DNA of 64,000 nt from Telluria sp042683405 (GCF_042683405.1 NZ_JBHUJS010000010.1:222642-286641); one strand, 5' to 3'; positions 28,959 to 38,376 are shown, counted from the stretch's first letter. Notes: a model not told the origin generated them from the sequence alone. Program-made: numbers and translations.

Positions 28959-29483
28959 ATGAAGCTGAGATGGATCGCCGCAGTCGCGGCGCTGGCGGCA
29001 AGCAGCGCAAGCATGGCGCAGGACTTCTGCGCGCATCGCGATACCAACAGCCTGGTATGGAATAAGGCTTTCGCAGCGGAGGTGAAGCGCTACTTCGGCG
29101 GCAGCAAGGGGTATCTCTACTGGGACAAGGCGACCATCGCCTCGCAGGTTCTCGCGGGACTGGGCGGCCCGCCGGACGCCATCAGGCGACTGGACGGGAA
29201 CATGGCGATTGCATCGGCGTGCCGCGCGCACAGCTGCATGGAGAAAGCCGCGGTGGTGATCGCGTGTCCTGCCACCATCGTCGCCATCGGCGCGATCCAT
29301 TATTCTCCGACTTCAGGGGAGGGATGGACGGACAGGCCGGAGCTCACGCTGTTTTCGGATGGGTCCAACCAGCAGGCCCACGACGCCCTCAAGCAATGGG
29401 CAGCGGCGGCGTTGGGCGACAAGTTCGACGGCATGCCGGTTCACGTGCGGTCTCCCCTACAGACGTCATCCCGAAAGCGATGA
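28959..29483 (+). CDS. Exported protein of unknown function
   Basis: The 174-residue protein starts MKLRWIAAVAALAASSASMAQ, a Sec signal peptide with a likely AQ cleavage site. The mature chain has four Cys (for example DFCAHRD, CRAHSCMEK and IACPAT) that could form disulfides. No family was recognised. It starts 22 bp after the preceding membrane protein gene, and its stop overlaps the next start by ATGA, so it is coupled to the small membrane protein downstream. Confidence 0.7.
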   Translation: MKLRWIAAVAALAASSASMAQDFCAHRDTNSLVWNKAFAAEVKRYFGGSKGYLYWDKATIASQVLAGLGGPPDAIRRLDGNMAIASACRAHSCMEKAAVVIACPATIVAIGAIHYSPTSGEGWTDRPELTLFSDGSNQQAHDALKQWAAAALGDKFDGMPVHVRSPLQTSSRKR

Positions 29484-29821
29484 GCCGCATGCGCCACGCG
29501 GCAGGATTCGGCCTGAGCTTCTTCACCGCCGCAGCGTTGATGTACCTCTTCTTCGGATACAGCCACCTCGTGCCCGGTGAGATCGCCCTGGTCGCCATTC
29601 CGCTCGTCGCGGTGTGCGCCGGTTACCTGCAAGGTATGGTGCTGGGGCACCAGTACTACGTGAGCATCGGCTGCGGTTCTTTCCTGGCCTTGCTGGCGAT
29701 GTGGGTGCCGGTGGTCGTTGTCACCTACGGATTTGCGCTGATGGGCGTGCCGGTGCTGGTGGTCCTGGCCGGCTGCGCAGCCTGGGGAGCGCAGTTGTCA
29801 AAGGAGCTGGCGCGCAAATAG
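29480..29821 (+). CDS. Small membrane protein of unknown function
   Basis: The 113-residue protein starts MSRMRHAAGFGLSFFTAAAL in an ATGA overlap with the upstream exported protein. It has three to four hydrophobic segments (about 10-25, 35-50, 60-85 and 88-102) and ends AQLSKELARK with a basic tail. Nothing in it identifies a function. Coupling suggests it works with, or is at least co-expressed with, the exported protein before it. Confidence 0.7.
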   Translation: MSRMRHAAGFGLSFFTAAALMYLFFGYSHLVPGEIALVAIPLVAVCAGYLQGMVLGHQYYVSIGCGSFLALLAMWVPVVVVTYGFALMGVPVLVVLAGCAAWGAQLSKELARK

Positions 29822-29888
29822 AAAGTCCCTCGTGGCGGATTTCGCCATAAATGGGCCGATTCCGCCAACCCCACTGTAAGCGATAAAA

Positions 29889-29912
29889 AAAAGCGGCCCG
29901 CGGGCCGCTTTT
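29889..29912. terminator. Bidirectional intrinsic terminator between convergent operons
   Basis: A perfect 24-bp palindrome with arms AAAAGCGGCCCG and its complement ends in four T on each strand. It sits 68 bp after the small membrane protein gene and 16 bp after the end of the BMP-transporter permease, and can serve both strands. Confidence 0.9.
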
Positions 29913-29927
29913 CTATCGCTGGAATGA

Positions 29928-30896
29928 TCAGCGGGATTTGACGAACGGCTTGCCGATCGCTTTCGGCGCCACCGACTTGGCCATGAAGCCCGCCAGCACC
30001 ACCACCGTGACCACGTAAGGGATCATCTGGATCAGCGAGCCCGGGATGCGGCCCACGACCGGCAGGTCCACGCCTTCCATCTGGATCTGCAGCGCGCTGA
30101 AGAAGCCGAACATGATGCAGCCCAGGGCCGTGTAGAACGGACGCCAGTTACCGAACACCATCGCGGCCAGCGCCAGGTAGCCTGCACCGGCCGACATGTC
30201 GCGCAGGAAGAAGCCGCTCTGCACGATCGACAGGTAGGCGCCCGAGAAGGAGCACAGTACGCCTGCGATCAGCATGGCCATGTAGCGGGTGCGCGCGACC
30301 GACACGCCGGCGGCGTCCGCGGCATGCGGATTCTCTCCGCAGGCGCGCAGGCGCAGGCCGAAGCGCGAGTGGTACAGCACCCAGTGCACGATCGGGATCA
30401 GCAGGAAGGCCAGGTAGGTCAGCACCGAATGGCCGCCCAGCACGCTGCCGTAGAACCAGCCGACGAACGGAATGTCGCGCAGCGCCTCTGTGCCCGGCAG
30501 GACGATGTCGAACAGGCGGAAGTCGCCCAGGTCCGGCGTGCGGCCGCCCTGCTGGAAGAAGTACTGCGCCACCACGAAAGTCAGGCCGCTCATGGCGATG
30601 TTGACCGCGATGCCGCCGACCAGCTGGTTGCCCTTTTGCGTGATGCTGACAAAGCCCTGCAGCAGCGCGAGCGCGGCCGAGACGGCAATGCCGGCGGCGA
30701 TACCCGCCCATGGGTTCTGCAGCGTATAGGCGACAGCGGCGGACGCGAATGCGCTGGCCAGCATCTTGCCTTCGAGCGCGAGGTCGATCACGCCGGAGCG
30801 TTCGGCGAACAGGCCGGCCATGGCTGCGAACAGCAGCACCGGAGCATTGCGGATGGTCGCGACGACCATACTGGAGAATTGGAAGTCTTCGAACAT
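29928..30896 (-). CDS. BMP-type nucleoside ABC transporter permease 2 (BPD_transp_2)
   Basis: The 322-residue permease starts MFEDFQFSSMVVATIRNAPV and has about nine to ten membrane segments of the branched-chain amino acid/ribose permease family. The signature ERSGVIDLALEGKMLASAFA matches the YufQ/NupC-like permeases that pair with BMP-type binding proteins. It is the last gene of the importer operon, 3 bp after permease 1, with a bidirectional terminator just beyond. The likely cargo is nucleosides, inferred from the family and from nearby pseudouridine and nucleoside catabolic genes. Confidence 0.93.
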   Translation of the reverse strand: MFEDFQFSSMVVATIRNAPVLLFAAMAGLFAERSGVIDLALEGKMLASAFASAAVAYTLQNPWAGIAAGIAVSAALALLQGFVSITQKGNQLVGGIAVNIAMSGLTFVVAQYFFQQGGRTPDLGDFRLFDIVLPGTEALRDIPFVGWFYGSVLGGHSVLTYLAFLLIPIVHWVLYHSRFGLRLRACGENPHAADAAGVSVARTRYMAMLIAGVLCSFSGAYLSIVQSGFFLRDMSAGAGYLALAAMVFGNWRPFYTALGCIMFGFFSALQIQMEGVDLPVVGRIPGSLIQMIPYVVTVVVLAGFMAKSVAPKAIGKPFVKSR

Positions 30897-30899
30897 GGC

Positions 30900-31982
30900 T
30901 TATCCTTTCCGGCGCAGGTTGATCGCCTTCATGATCGCCGGCGCGTACAGGTTTTCCATCGCGCCGCAGAACAGGATGATCAGGCCCTGGATGAAGATGA
31001 AGGTCTCCTGCGGGATATTCGGTTTTTCCAGCGACAGGTCGAAGCCGCCCTGGATCAGCGCGCCGAACAGCACCGCCGACAGGAATATGCCGACCGGATG
31101 CTGGCGTCCCATCAGCGCGATCGCGATGCCGACGAAGCCGGCGCCGGCCGGGAAGTTCAGGCTCAGGTAGTGGGTCGAGCCCATGATCGAGTTGACCGCC
31201 GCCAGGCCGGCAAGCGCGCCGGAAATCAGCATCGCCACGATGATCATGCGGCCGATCGACACGCCCGCGTAGTGCGCCGCATCCTGGTTCAGGCCAGTTG
31301 CGCGCAGCTCGTAGCCCCACGACGAGCGCCACACCATCACGCCGTAGATCGCCAGCGCAGCGATCGCGATCAGGAAGCCGATGTTGAGCGGGGTGTCGCC
31401 GAGGATCGGGAACAGGGTGTTCAGGCGCGGCATGAAGGCCGCTTCCGCGAACACGCGGCTGGCCGGATTCTGTTCGCCTTCCGGAATCATCTTCAGGATC
31501 AGGAAGTTCATCAGGCTCGCGGCGATGAAGTTGAACATGATCGTGGTGACGACGATGTGGCTGCCGCGGCGCGCCTGCAGCCAGGCCGGAAGCCAGGCCC
31601 ACAGGGCGCCGAACACCGCTGCGGCGACCATGGCCACCGGGATCAGGAGCCAGGCGGGCAGGGTGGCGTCGAACGCCAGCATGGCCAGCGTGAGTCCCAG
31701 GCCGCCGATGTACATCTGGCCCTCGGCGCCGATGTTGAACAGGCCCGCCTTCATGGCGATCGAAACCGCCAGGCCGGTAAAGATGAAGGTGGACGCGTAG
31801 AACAGCGTGTACGACAGGCCTTCCGGATTGATGATCGCGCTGTTGATCAGGATCTGCAGCGACTCGACCGGGTCTTCGCCCAACAGGTGGATGACCAGCG
31901 CGGCGACCAGCAGCGCCGAGACCAGGTTCAGGACGGGCAGGGCGAACGCCGTGGCCCAGCGTGGGAGCTCAGTCTTTTTCAT
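30900..31982 (-). CDS. BMP-type nucleoside ABC transporter permease 1
   Basis: The 360-residue permease starts MKKTELPRWATAFALPVLNL and has about ten hydrophobic segments. Blocks AMKAGLFNIGAEGQMYIGGLG and YELRATGLNQDAAHYAGVSIGRM are typical of YufP/NupB-type permeases. The first ATG overlaps the end of the ATPase gene by ATGA, so the two are coupled. It forms a heterodimer with permease 2. Confidence 0.93.
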   Translation of the reverse strand: MKKTELPRWATAFALPVLNLVSALLVAALVIHLLGEDPVESLQILINSAIINPEGLSYTLFYASTFIFTGLAVSIAMKAGLFNIGAEGQMYIGGLGLTLAMLAFDATLPAWLLIPVAMVAAAVFGALWAWLPAWLQARRGSHIVVTTIMFNFIAASLMNFLILKMIPEGEQNPASRVFAEAAFMPRLNTLFPILGDTPLNIGFLIAIAALAIYGVMVWRSSWGYELRATGLNQDAAHYAGVSIGRMIIVAMLISGALAGLAAVNSIMGSTHYLSLNFPAGAGFVGIAIALMGRQHPVGIFLSAVLFGALIQGGFDLSLEKPNIPQETFIFIQGLIILFCGAMENLYAPAIMKAINLRRKG

Positions 31983-33508
31983 GATGTGTGCATCCCTCCC
32001 ATCAGGAGGCCGATGCGGGTGGTATCGAATTCTTCAATTTTGAGTTCGCCGGTGATGCGGCCGCCCGACATGACGATGATGCGGTCGGCCAGCGCGCGCA
32101 CTTCTTCCAGTTCGACCGACACCAGCAGGATGCCGACGCCTTCGTCGCGCATCTTGAGCAGCTGGGTATGGATCGATTCGATGGTGCCGATGTCGACGCC
32201 GCGTGTCGGCTGGCCGACCAGCATCAGCTTCGGTCCTGCCGCCACTTCGCGCGCGATCACGACTTTCTGCTGGTTGCCGCCGGAGAGCAGGCCGATGCGC
32301 AGGTCCGGATTGTTGGGGCGGACGTCGAAGGCCTTGAGCAGGCCGGCGCAGCGCGCCTTGATCGCCTTGAGGTCGAACAGGCCCCAGCGGTTCTTGACGC
32401 TGTCCTGGTAGCCGAACACGGTGTTCTGTTCGACCGAAAAGTCCTTGATCACGCCGTCGCGCAGGCGGTCTTCCGGCACGTGGCCGATGCCCAGCTTGCG
32501 GAACACTTTCGGCAGGCCGTCCGGATCGTGGCGGCCCGCGAACGGCAGGTCCTTGCCGAGGAATTGCACGCGGCCCGCGGAAGGCAGGCGCATGCCCGAC
32601 AGGATCTGCATCAGTTCACTCTGGCCGTTGCCCGAGACGCCCGCGATGGCGACGATCTCGCCCGCGCGCAGCGAGAACGAGATGTCGTCCAGTTGCTTGA
32701 CGTTGTTCGAGTCGACCAGGGCCAGCTTGTCCACGTCCAGCAGCACTTCGCCCGGGTTGTACGGAGCGCGCGGCAATTCGTTCTGGATCGGGCGGCCCAC
32801 CATCAGGCCGGCCAGTTCTTCCTTCGAGGTGGTCGCGGTCTGCACCGCGCCGGCCACGCGGCCCGCGCGCATCACGGTCACCTCGTCGGTGATTTCCATG
32901 ATCTCGCCCAGCTTGTGCGTGATGAGGATGATGGTTTTGCCCTGCTCCTTGAACAGGCGCAGGATATCGAACAGCGACGCGGTTTCCTGCGCGGTCAGCA
33001 CGGCGGTCGGTTCGTCCAGGATCAGGATGTTGGCGCTGCGGTAGATCTGCTTGAGGATCTCCACGCGCTGCTGGGCGCCGACCGACAGGTCTTCGATCTT
33101 CGCCAGCGGGTCCAGCTGCAGGTTGTAGCGCTGGCAGATCTCGCGCAGCTTCGCTTCGACTTCGCCGCGCTGCCTGGCCAGCTTGAAGCCGCCTTCGCTG
33201 CCGAGCATGACATTGTCCAGCACCGTGAAATTCTCGACCAGCATGAAGTGCTGGTGCACCATGCCGATCCCCAGTTCGATCGCTTCATGGCTGTTGCGGA
33301 TGGTGCGGTGCTGGCCGTCGATGAGCACATCGCCGCTGTCGGCATGGTAGTAGCCGTACAGGATGCTCATGAGGGTCGACTTGCCCGCGCCGTTCTCGCC
33401 GATCACGCCGTGGATCGAGCCCTTGGCGATCGAAAAGCTGACGTCGGCATTCGCTTGCACGGCCCCGAAGGCCTTGCTGATGTGGCGAAATTCAACAGCT
33501 GGCTGCAT
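31979..33508 (-). CDS. BMP-type nucleoside ABC transporter ATP-binding protein, two ABC domains
   Basis: The 509-residue protein starts MQPAVEFRHISKAFGAVQAN; a longer open frame adds 13 residues without homology. Domain 1 has Walker A GENGAGKST near residue 37, signature SVGAQQRVEI and Walker B ILILDEPTAVL. Domain 2 has a degenerate Walker A-like GVSGNGQSEL, the signature LLSGGNQQKVVIAREV and KLMLVGQPTRGVD. This twin-ABC form with an asymmetric second site is normal for the sugar/nucleoside CUT2-like and BMP systems. A hairpin lies between it and the binding-protein gene. Confidence 0.94.
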   Translation of the reverse strand: MQPAVEFRHISKAFGAVQANADVSFSIAKGSIHGVIGENGAGKSTLMSILYGYYHADSGDVLIDGQHRTIRNSHEAIELGIGMVHQHFMLVENFTVLDNVMLGSEGGFKLARQRGEVEAKLREICQRYNLQLDPLAKIEDLSVGAQQRVEILKQIYRSANILILDEPTAVLTAQETASLFDILRLFKEQGKTIILITHKLGEIMEITDEVTVMRAGRVAGAVQTATTSKEELAGLMVGRPIQNELPRAPYNPGEVLLDVDKLALVDSNNVKQLDDISFSLRAGEIVAIAGVSGNGQSELMQILSGMRLPSAGRVQFLGKDLPFAGRHDPDGLPKVFRKLGIGHVPEDRLRDGVIKDFSVEQNTVFGYQDSVKNRWGLFDLKAIKARCAGLLKAFDVRPNNPDLRIGLLSGGNQQKVVIAREVAAGPKLMLVGQPTRGVDIGTIESIHTQLLKMRDEGVGILLVSVELEEVRALADRIIVMSGGRITGELKIEEFDTTRIGLLMGGMHTS

Positions 33509-33528
33509 AGAAGATCTTCTAGTAATTG

Positions 33529-33567
33529 AAACGCGCCGCCGGGCCATTCAACCCGGGCGGCGCGTTT
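33529..33567 (-). terminator. Intercistronic hairpin between the binding-protein and ATPase genes
   Basis: Twelve-base arms AAACGCGCCGCC (33529-33540) and GGCGGCGCGTTT (33556-33567) form a strong stem 17 bp beyond the binding-protein stop and before the ATPase start. The T-run is only three bases. It may cause partial termination or protect the upstream mRNA, so that more binding protein than membrane parts is made. Confidence 0.6.
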
Positions 33568-33584
33568 GGTAGTGGCGTTAAAAA

Positions 33585-34583
33585 TCAGACCGGGCAGCTG
33601 TTCGCGGCACGGTAGTCGATGACCTTGATCTTGCCGCCGACGATGGCAGCCTTGGTTTCATTGACCTTCTTTTCGATGGCAGGGGTGACGACAGCGCGGT
33701 TGTTCTTGTCCAGCGCCCAGTCCACGCCTCCATCCTTCAGGCCCTTGTAGGTGATGCCTGGCTTCCAGGTGCCGTTCTTCACTTGCATGAAGGAGTCGTA
33801 CACCGCCACGTCCACGCGCTTGACCATCGAGGTCAGCATGGTGCCCGGATGCAGGTGGTTCTGGTTGGAGTCCACGCCGATCGCCAGCTTGCCTTTTTCC
33901 TTGGCCTTCTGCAGCGCGCCCAGGCCCGAACCGCCGGCCACGGCAAACACCACGTCCGCGCCACGGTCGAACTGCGCACGCGCCAGTTCGCCGCCCTTGG
34001 CCGGATCGTTCCATGCGGCGGCAGTCGTGCCGACCATGTTCTGCATGATCTCGACCTTCGGCACCACCGACTTCGCTCCCTGGGCGTAGCCGCAGGCGAA
34101 TGCGCGGATCAGCGGGATGTCCATGCCGCCCACGAAGCCGAGCTTCTTGGTCTTCGATGCCATCGCCGCGGCCACGCCGACGACGTAAGAACCTTCTTCT
34201 TCCTTGAACATGATCGAGTTGACGTTCGGGCTCTTGGCCACGGCGTCGATCAGCACGAATTTCACGTTCGGAAATTCCTTCGCCACCTTCTGCACGGCCT
34301 GCGCCTGCGAGAAGCCCACCGCCGCGATCAGGTCGACCTTCTTGCGCGCCAGTCCGCGCATCACCTGTTCGGATTGCGTATCGGACGAGGCCTGCACTTC
34401 CATGAACGAGATGCCGGTCTCTTTCTTGAAGCGCGAAGCGCCCTCGAATGCGGACTCGTTGAAGGACTTGTCGAACTTGCCGCCCGCGTCGTACACGATC
34501 GCCAGCTTGGGCGGATTCGCCGCAGCGGCGGTGCCTGCCGCGAACAGGGCCGCGATGGTGATGCTGAGATGCTTGAATTTCAT
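33585..34583 (-). CDS. BMP-family nucleoside-binding periplasmic protein
   Basis: The 332-residue protein has a Sec signal peptide (MKFKHLSITIAALFAAGTAA, cut near AAAANPP) and no lipobox, unlike the lipoproteins of spirochaetes and Gram-positives. Blocks IVYDAGGKFDKSFNESAFEG, VAAMASKTKKLGFVGGMDIP and FAVAGGSGLGAL are typical BMP/PnrA purine nucleoside-binding signatures. It should deliver nucleosides to the twin permease. It follows the transaldolase gene by 36 bp and precedes the ATPase gene, separated by a hairpin. Confidence 0.93.
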   Translation of the reverse strand: MKFKHLSITIAALFAAGTAAAANPPKLAIVYDAGGKFDKSFNESAFEGASRFKKETGISFMEVQASSDTQSEQVMRGLARKKVDLIAAVGFSQAQAVQKVAKEFPNVKFVLIDAVAKSPNVNSIMFKEEEGSYVVGVAAAMASKTKKLGFVGGMDIPLIRAFACGYAQGAKSVVPKVEIMQNMVGTTAAAWNDPAKGGELARAQFDRGADVVFAVAGGSGLGALQKAKEKGKLAIGVDSNQNHLHPGTMLTSMVKRVDVAVYDSFMQVKNGTWKPGITYKGLKDGGVDWALDKNNRAVVTPAIEKKVNETKAAIVGGKIKVIDYRAANSCPV

Positions 34584-34619
34584 AAGAATTGACTCCTGGA
34601 ATTCCGATATTGTACCCGC

Positions 34620-35672
34620 CTAGCCCATCAATGCCAGCAAATTGCGATGGGTCCGCTCGAATTGTGTCAGTCCTGCGGCGAGTGCGTCGTTACCAATTGT
34701 TTCGAGGTCGATGCCATGCCTCGCCAGCTGCGCGATCGTGGCCAACGCCTGGTCGATGTCATCCTGTAAAGGCGTACTGACAGGCGCCGCATCACGAGGT
34801 GCGCCGAAGGCGGTTGCGTCGGCCACATGCACCGTCCCGGGCAGGGCGATGTGTTCGGTGAAGGCGTCGCTTGCCTCCGTCAGCGCGAGCATCTGCGGCA
34901 CGGCGCCGAACGCGGCGAAGATGGCGAATCCGCTGTCGGCATGGAGGTCGCGCCAGGCCAGCCGCGCGCATGCGGCTGCGGCGGTGCCCCGCAGTGGCGC
35001 GGCGCACTGCCCGAGCTGCGCGTCCACCGCCGCATTCAGCGGGCCCACGGGCATGCTGGCGACACAGGCGATGCGCTGGACAGACAGCATGCCCTGCAGG
35101 CGGCGCGCCAGGCCGCGGCGGTGTGCGGCACGCACGGCGGACACATGGCGCGGAGTGAAGGCGAGGGTCGCATTCACGCCGATGCCGGCGTGGACGATGT
35201 CTTCGATGGCGGCGATCCCCGCCGCCGTCGCGGGCACCTTGACCAGCAGGTTGGGACGGCCGACGGCGGCGTGCAGGCGCAGGGCGGCGGCGAGGAGGGC
35301 CGGCGCGTCGTGCGCAGCAAAGGGCGGGAGGTCGGCGCTGACGAAGCCCGCGCGGCCGCTGCTGCCTTCATACGTCGCAGCGAGCAGGTCGCAGGCGCGG
35401 CGCAGGTCCGGCGCCTGCAAGGCGTCCAGGCGGTCCTGCGGGCCGCTGTGCGCCGCGCGCAGCGCAGGGAGCACGGCCTGGTAGGCGGGGCAGTTGGAAA
35501 TTTCGTGGAGCAGGGCGGCCGGATTCGCGGCGACGCCGTGCAGTCCGTCGGCGACCAGGCGCGCCAGTGCGCCGGACTCGAGGCTTTCATGCGACAGGCT
35601 GTCCAGCCAGCGTTGCGGCGCCAGCGCGGCGCCCGTGTCGGACCGGGCGCGGGTTGCAGTTGCTTCGCTCAT
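34620..35672 (-). CDS. Divergent transaldolase-like protein at the head of the nucleoside importer operon
   Basis: The 350-residue protein has the transaldolase barrel order: QRWLDSLSHESLESGALARL, LLVKVPATAAGIAAIEDIV with the Schiff-base Lys (K144), and GIGVNATLAFTPRHVSAV. Later family signatures are altered. The usual SxFVSRxD block reads ASMPVGPLNAAVD and lacks the phosphate-binding Arg, and the ASTxTKNP block reads AAFGAVPQMLALTEA. It may use an unphosphorylated or different sugar, or be degenerate. It starts the minus-strand operon that continues with the BMP importer. Transaldolase-like activity would fit pentose salvage, but function is inferred. Confidence 0.75.
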   Translation of the reverse strand: MSEATATRARSDTGAALAPQRWLDSLSHESLESGALARLVADGLHGVAANPAALLHEISNCPAYQAVLPALRAAHSGPQDRLDALQAPDLRRACDLLAATYEGSSGRAGFVSADLPPFAAHDAPALLAAALRLHAAVGRPNLLVKVPATAAGIAAIEDIVHAGIGVNATLAFTPRHVSAVRAAHRRGLARRLQGMLSVQRIACVASMPVGPLNAAVDAQLGQCAAPLRGTAAAACARLAWRDLHADSGFAIFAAFGAVPQMLALTEASDAFTEHIALPGTVHVADATAFGAPRDAAPVSTPLQDDIDQALATIAQLARHGIDLETIGNDALAAGLTQFERTHRNLLALMG

Positions 35673-35961
35673 TTTTACTTTCCGTTACGTGATCCTTCGG
35701 GATGTCGCGATGGCGCAACAGCCCGTCACTGCACAATTGGAAGGAAAAGACTATGCAGCAGCCTTGTTAAAGATGACAAATACGTTTTTGCTTCGGGATT
35801 TATTCATCGGCAAAATAAATACAAAAGTGTCTTGATAACAATTTTTTGCCATATTTCATGCTAGGATGAATATTCTTTGCAATAACGGCCCCTCAGGCAA
35901 AGGCTGTATGCCTGTGGCGCCGGCAACCTCATTTCGTTCGGCTGATACTTAAGGAGCGCGC

Positions 35962-38274
35962 ATGACCGTACCGACCACCAGGACCCTCGCCCGTTCACTG
36001 ATCGCACTGGCTGTCGCCGGCGCGTTCCCGCTGCAGGCTTATGCCCAGGAGGCCCAGCCGGCCCCCGCGCCTGAAGCCGTCGCGGCGCCAGCGCAGTCGC
36101 CGCAGCCTGCCCCGGCCGCGCAGGAAGAACTGGAAACGGTGATCGTGACGGCAAACCGCCGCTCGGAAAACATCCGCGAGGTCCCGATGGCCATCACCAC
36201 GCTGAGTGGCGAAAAGCTCGACGTGCTGACGTCTGCGGGCCAGGACATCCGCTTCCTTGCCGGCCGCTCGCCGTCGCTGAACGTGGAATCGGACTACGGC
36301 CGCTCGTTCCCGCGCTTCTACATCCGCGGCCTGGGCAACACCGACTTCGACCTGAACGCCTCGCAGCCGGTCGGCCTGGTGTACGACGACATCGTGCTCG
36401 AGTCGCCCATGCTCAAGGGCTTCCCCGTGTTCGACGTGGACCAGGTGGAAGTGCTGCGCGGTCCGCAGGGCACGCTGTTCGGCCGTAACTCGCCGGCCGG
36501 CGTGATCAAGTTCGACTCGGCGCGTCCGGGCGACAAGTTCGAAGGCTACGGCAGCATCGGCTTCGGCAAGGACCGCACCATCAACGCCGAGGGCGCGCTG
36601 AACGTGCCGCTCAACGAGAACATGGCGATGCGCTTCTCGCTGATGTCGCAGCACCGCGACGACCGCGTGCACAACGACCGTCCGAACGCGCCGGTCCGCG
36701 ATCTCGAGGGCTACCACGACAACGCCGCGCGCATCCAGCTTCTGTACAAGAACCGCGACTTCAGCGCGCTGTTCGGCCTCAAGCACCGCGACATGACCGG
36801 CAACGCGACCCTGTTCCGCGCGAATATCATCAAGAAGGGCACCAACGACATCGTCGACGGCTGGCGCTACGACTACTACCCGACCGACGGCTACAACGAG
36901 CAGTGGCTGAAGAACACGGGCGCGAGCATGCGCCTGCGCTGGCAGTCCGGCGACCTGGCCTTCCATTCGATTACCGGCTACGAGAAGGCCAAGTTCTTCA
37001 GCTGGGGTGACGTGGATGGCGGCTTCGGCGCGGTGTACGCACCACCGATGGGTCCCGACTATCCGGGACAGCCTGCCTTCATCCCGTTCAACTCCGAGAC
37101 GGCGGACGGCATGCCGCACCACAAGCAGCTGACGCAGGAGTTTCGCGTCGAGTCCAACTATAAGGGACCGATGCAGTGGATCGCCGGCGCCTACTACTTC
37201 AGCGAAGACCTGACGGTAGAGAGCTTTAACAAGGACACCTTCAACGGCGGCGCCCCGAAGGGCTACGCCGTGCAGAACCAGGATTCGACCTCGTGGGCGC
37301 TGTTCGGCTCCGTGAATTACCAGCTGACGGACAAGCTGAAGATGCGGGCGGGCGTACGCTACACCGACGACAAGAAGGACTTCGACGCGAAGCGCACCGT
37401 CAACCCGTTCACCGGCGCGCCGGACACCCTGGCCCACGCAACGGAAGTCGAATCCCACAATGTCAGCTGGGACCTGTCCGGCACCTATGAAATGAGCGCG
37501 GACACCAACCTGTACGCGCGCCTGGCAACCGGCTACCGCGCACCGTCGGTGCAGGGCCGCATCCTGTTTGGCGACACCATCTCGGTGGCAGACGCGGAGC
37601 GCGCGCGCTCGTTCGAGTTCGGCGTCAAGCAGGAGCTGTTCAACCGCCGCGCACGCGTGTCGGCGACCGTGTTCCGCTACGACGTCAAGGACCTGCAGCT
37701 GACCGCGGGCTCCGGCGCCGTCAACCAGAACCGCCTGGTCAACGCGGAGCGCGCGACCGGCCAGGGCATCGAACTGGACCTGCAGGCGATCCTGACCCCG
37801 GAACTGCGCATGACGCTGGGCGCCAGCTACAACGACACCATGATCAAGGACTCCGGCCTGTTCGTGTCCCCATGCGGCTCCGGCTGCACGGTGCTCGACC
37901 GCGCGGGCCCGCTGCCGGGCACCGTCTCGATCGACAACAACGACCTGCCGCGCGCGCCGAAGCTGACCGCCAACTTCACGCTGCGCTGGGCGCGTCCGCT
38001 GGGCGACGGCGAAGTGTTCGCGTACACCGACTGGGCTTATCGCAGCGAATACAATATGTTCCTGTACGAGGCCAAGGAGTACAACGCCAAGTCGCTGCTG
38101 GAAGGCGGCCTGCGCCTGGGCTACAAGTGGAACGACGGCCGCTATGAAGCCGCGATCTACGGCCGCAACATCACCAACAAGGTGCAGGTCACGGCGGCGA
38201 TCGACTTCAACAACCTGACCGGCATCGTGAACGAGCCGCGCACCTACGGCATCCAGTTCAAGGCCTTCTTCTAA
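35962..38274 (+). CDS. TonB-dependent receptor, probably for nucleosides
   Basis: The 770-residue receptor starts MTVPTTRTLARSLIALAVAG with cleavage near AYAQEA. A Pro/Ala-rich linker (about 30-55) precedes the TonB box ETVIVTANRR near residue 58, then plug (about 75-180, with VDQVEVLRGPQGTLFGRNS) and a beta-barrel ending GIQFKAFF. The start has AGGAG 7 bp upstream. The 289-bp gap before it, shared with the divergent transaldolase operon, is AT-rich around 35760-35880; a TTGATA at 35832 and TAGGAT at 35862 are too far apart to call a promoter. Adjacency to the nucleoside ABC importer suggests the ligand. Iron or siderophore uptake is not excluded. Confidence 0.9.
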   Translation: MTVPTTRTLARSLIALAVAGAFPLQAYAQEAQPAPAPEAVAAPAQSPQPAPAAQEELETVIVTANRRSENIREVPMAITTLSGEKLDVLTSAGQDIRFLAGRSPSLNVESDYGRSFPRFYIRGLGNTDFDLNASQPVGLVYDDIVLESPMLKGFPVFDVDQVEVLRGPQGTLFGRNSPAGVIKFDSARPGDKFEGYGSIGFGKDRTINAEGALNVPLNENMAMRFSLMSQHRDDRVHNDRPNAPVRDLEGYHDNAARIQLLYKNRDFSALFGLKHRDMTGNATLFRANIIKKGTNDIVDGWRYDYYPTDGYNEQWLKNTGASMRLRWQSGDLAFHSITGYEKAKFFSWGDVDGGFGAVYAPPMGPDYPGQPAFIPFNSETADGMPHHKQLTQEFRVESNYKGPMQWIAGAYYFSEDLTVESFNKDTFNGGAPKGYAVQNQDSTSWALFGSVNYQLTDKLKMRAGVRYTDDKKDFDAKRTVNPFTGAPDTLAHATEVESHNVSWDLSGTYEMSADTNLYARLATGYRAPSVQGRILFGDTISVADAERARSFEFGVKQELFNRRARVSATVFRYDVKDLQLTAGSGAVNQNRLVNAERATGQGIELDLQAILTPELRMTLGASYNDTMIKDSGLFVSPCGSGCTVLDRAGPLPGTVSIDNNDLPRAPKLTANFTLRWARPLGDGEVFAYTDWAYRSEYNMFLYEAKEYNAKSLLEGGLRLGYKWNDGRYEAAIYGRNITNKVQVTAAIDFNNLTGIVNEPRTYGIQFKAFF

Positions 38275-38319
38275 CTAGCGCGGGGCCCCTGCGCACGCGG
38301 GGAAAAGCTGGCTACAAAA

Positions 38320-38351
38320 AAAAGAGGAACCCCGCAACGGGTTCCTCTTTT
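38320..38351. terminator. Bidirectional terminator between the receptor and lysR
   Basis: Arms AAAAGAGGAACCC (38320-38332) and GGGTTCCTCTTTT (38339-38351) form a perfect 13-bp stem with T-runs on both strands. It can end both the plus-strand receptor gene and the minus-strand psuK-psuG-lysR transcript. Confidence 0.9.
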
Positions 38352-38376
38352 CATTTCAAGCCGGCGCTAACGCCCA

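Noticed and set aside
35832..35867. TTGATA and TAGGAT before the second TonB receptor as a sigma-70 promoter
   Set aside because: The spacer is 24 nt, too long for a normal promoter.
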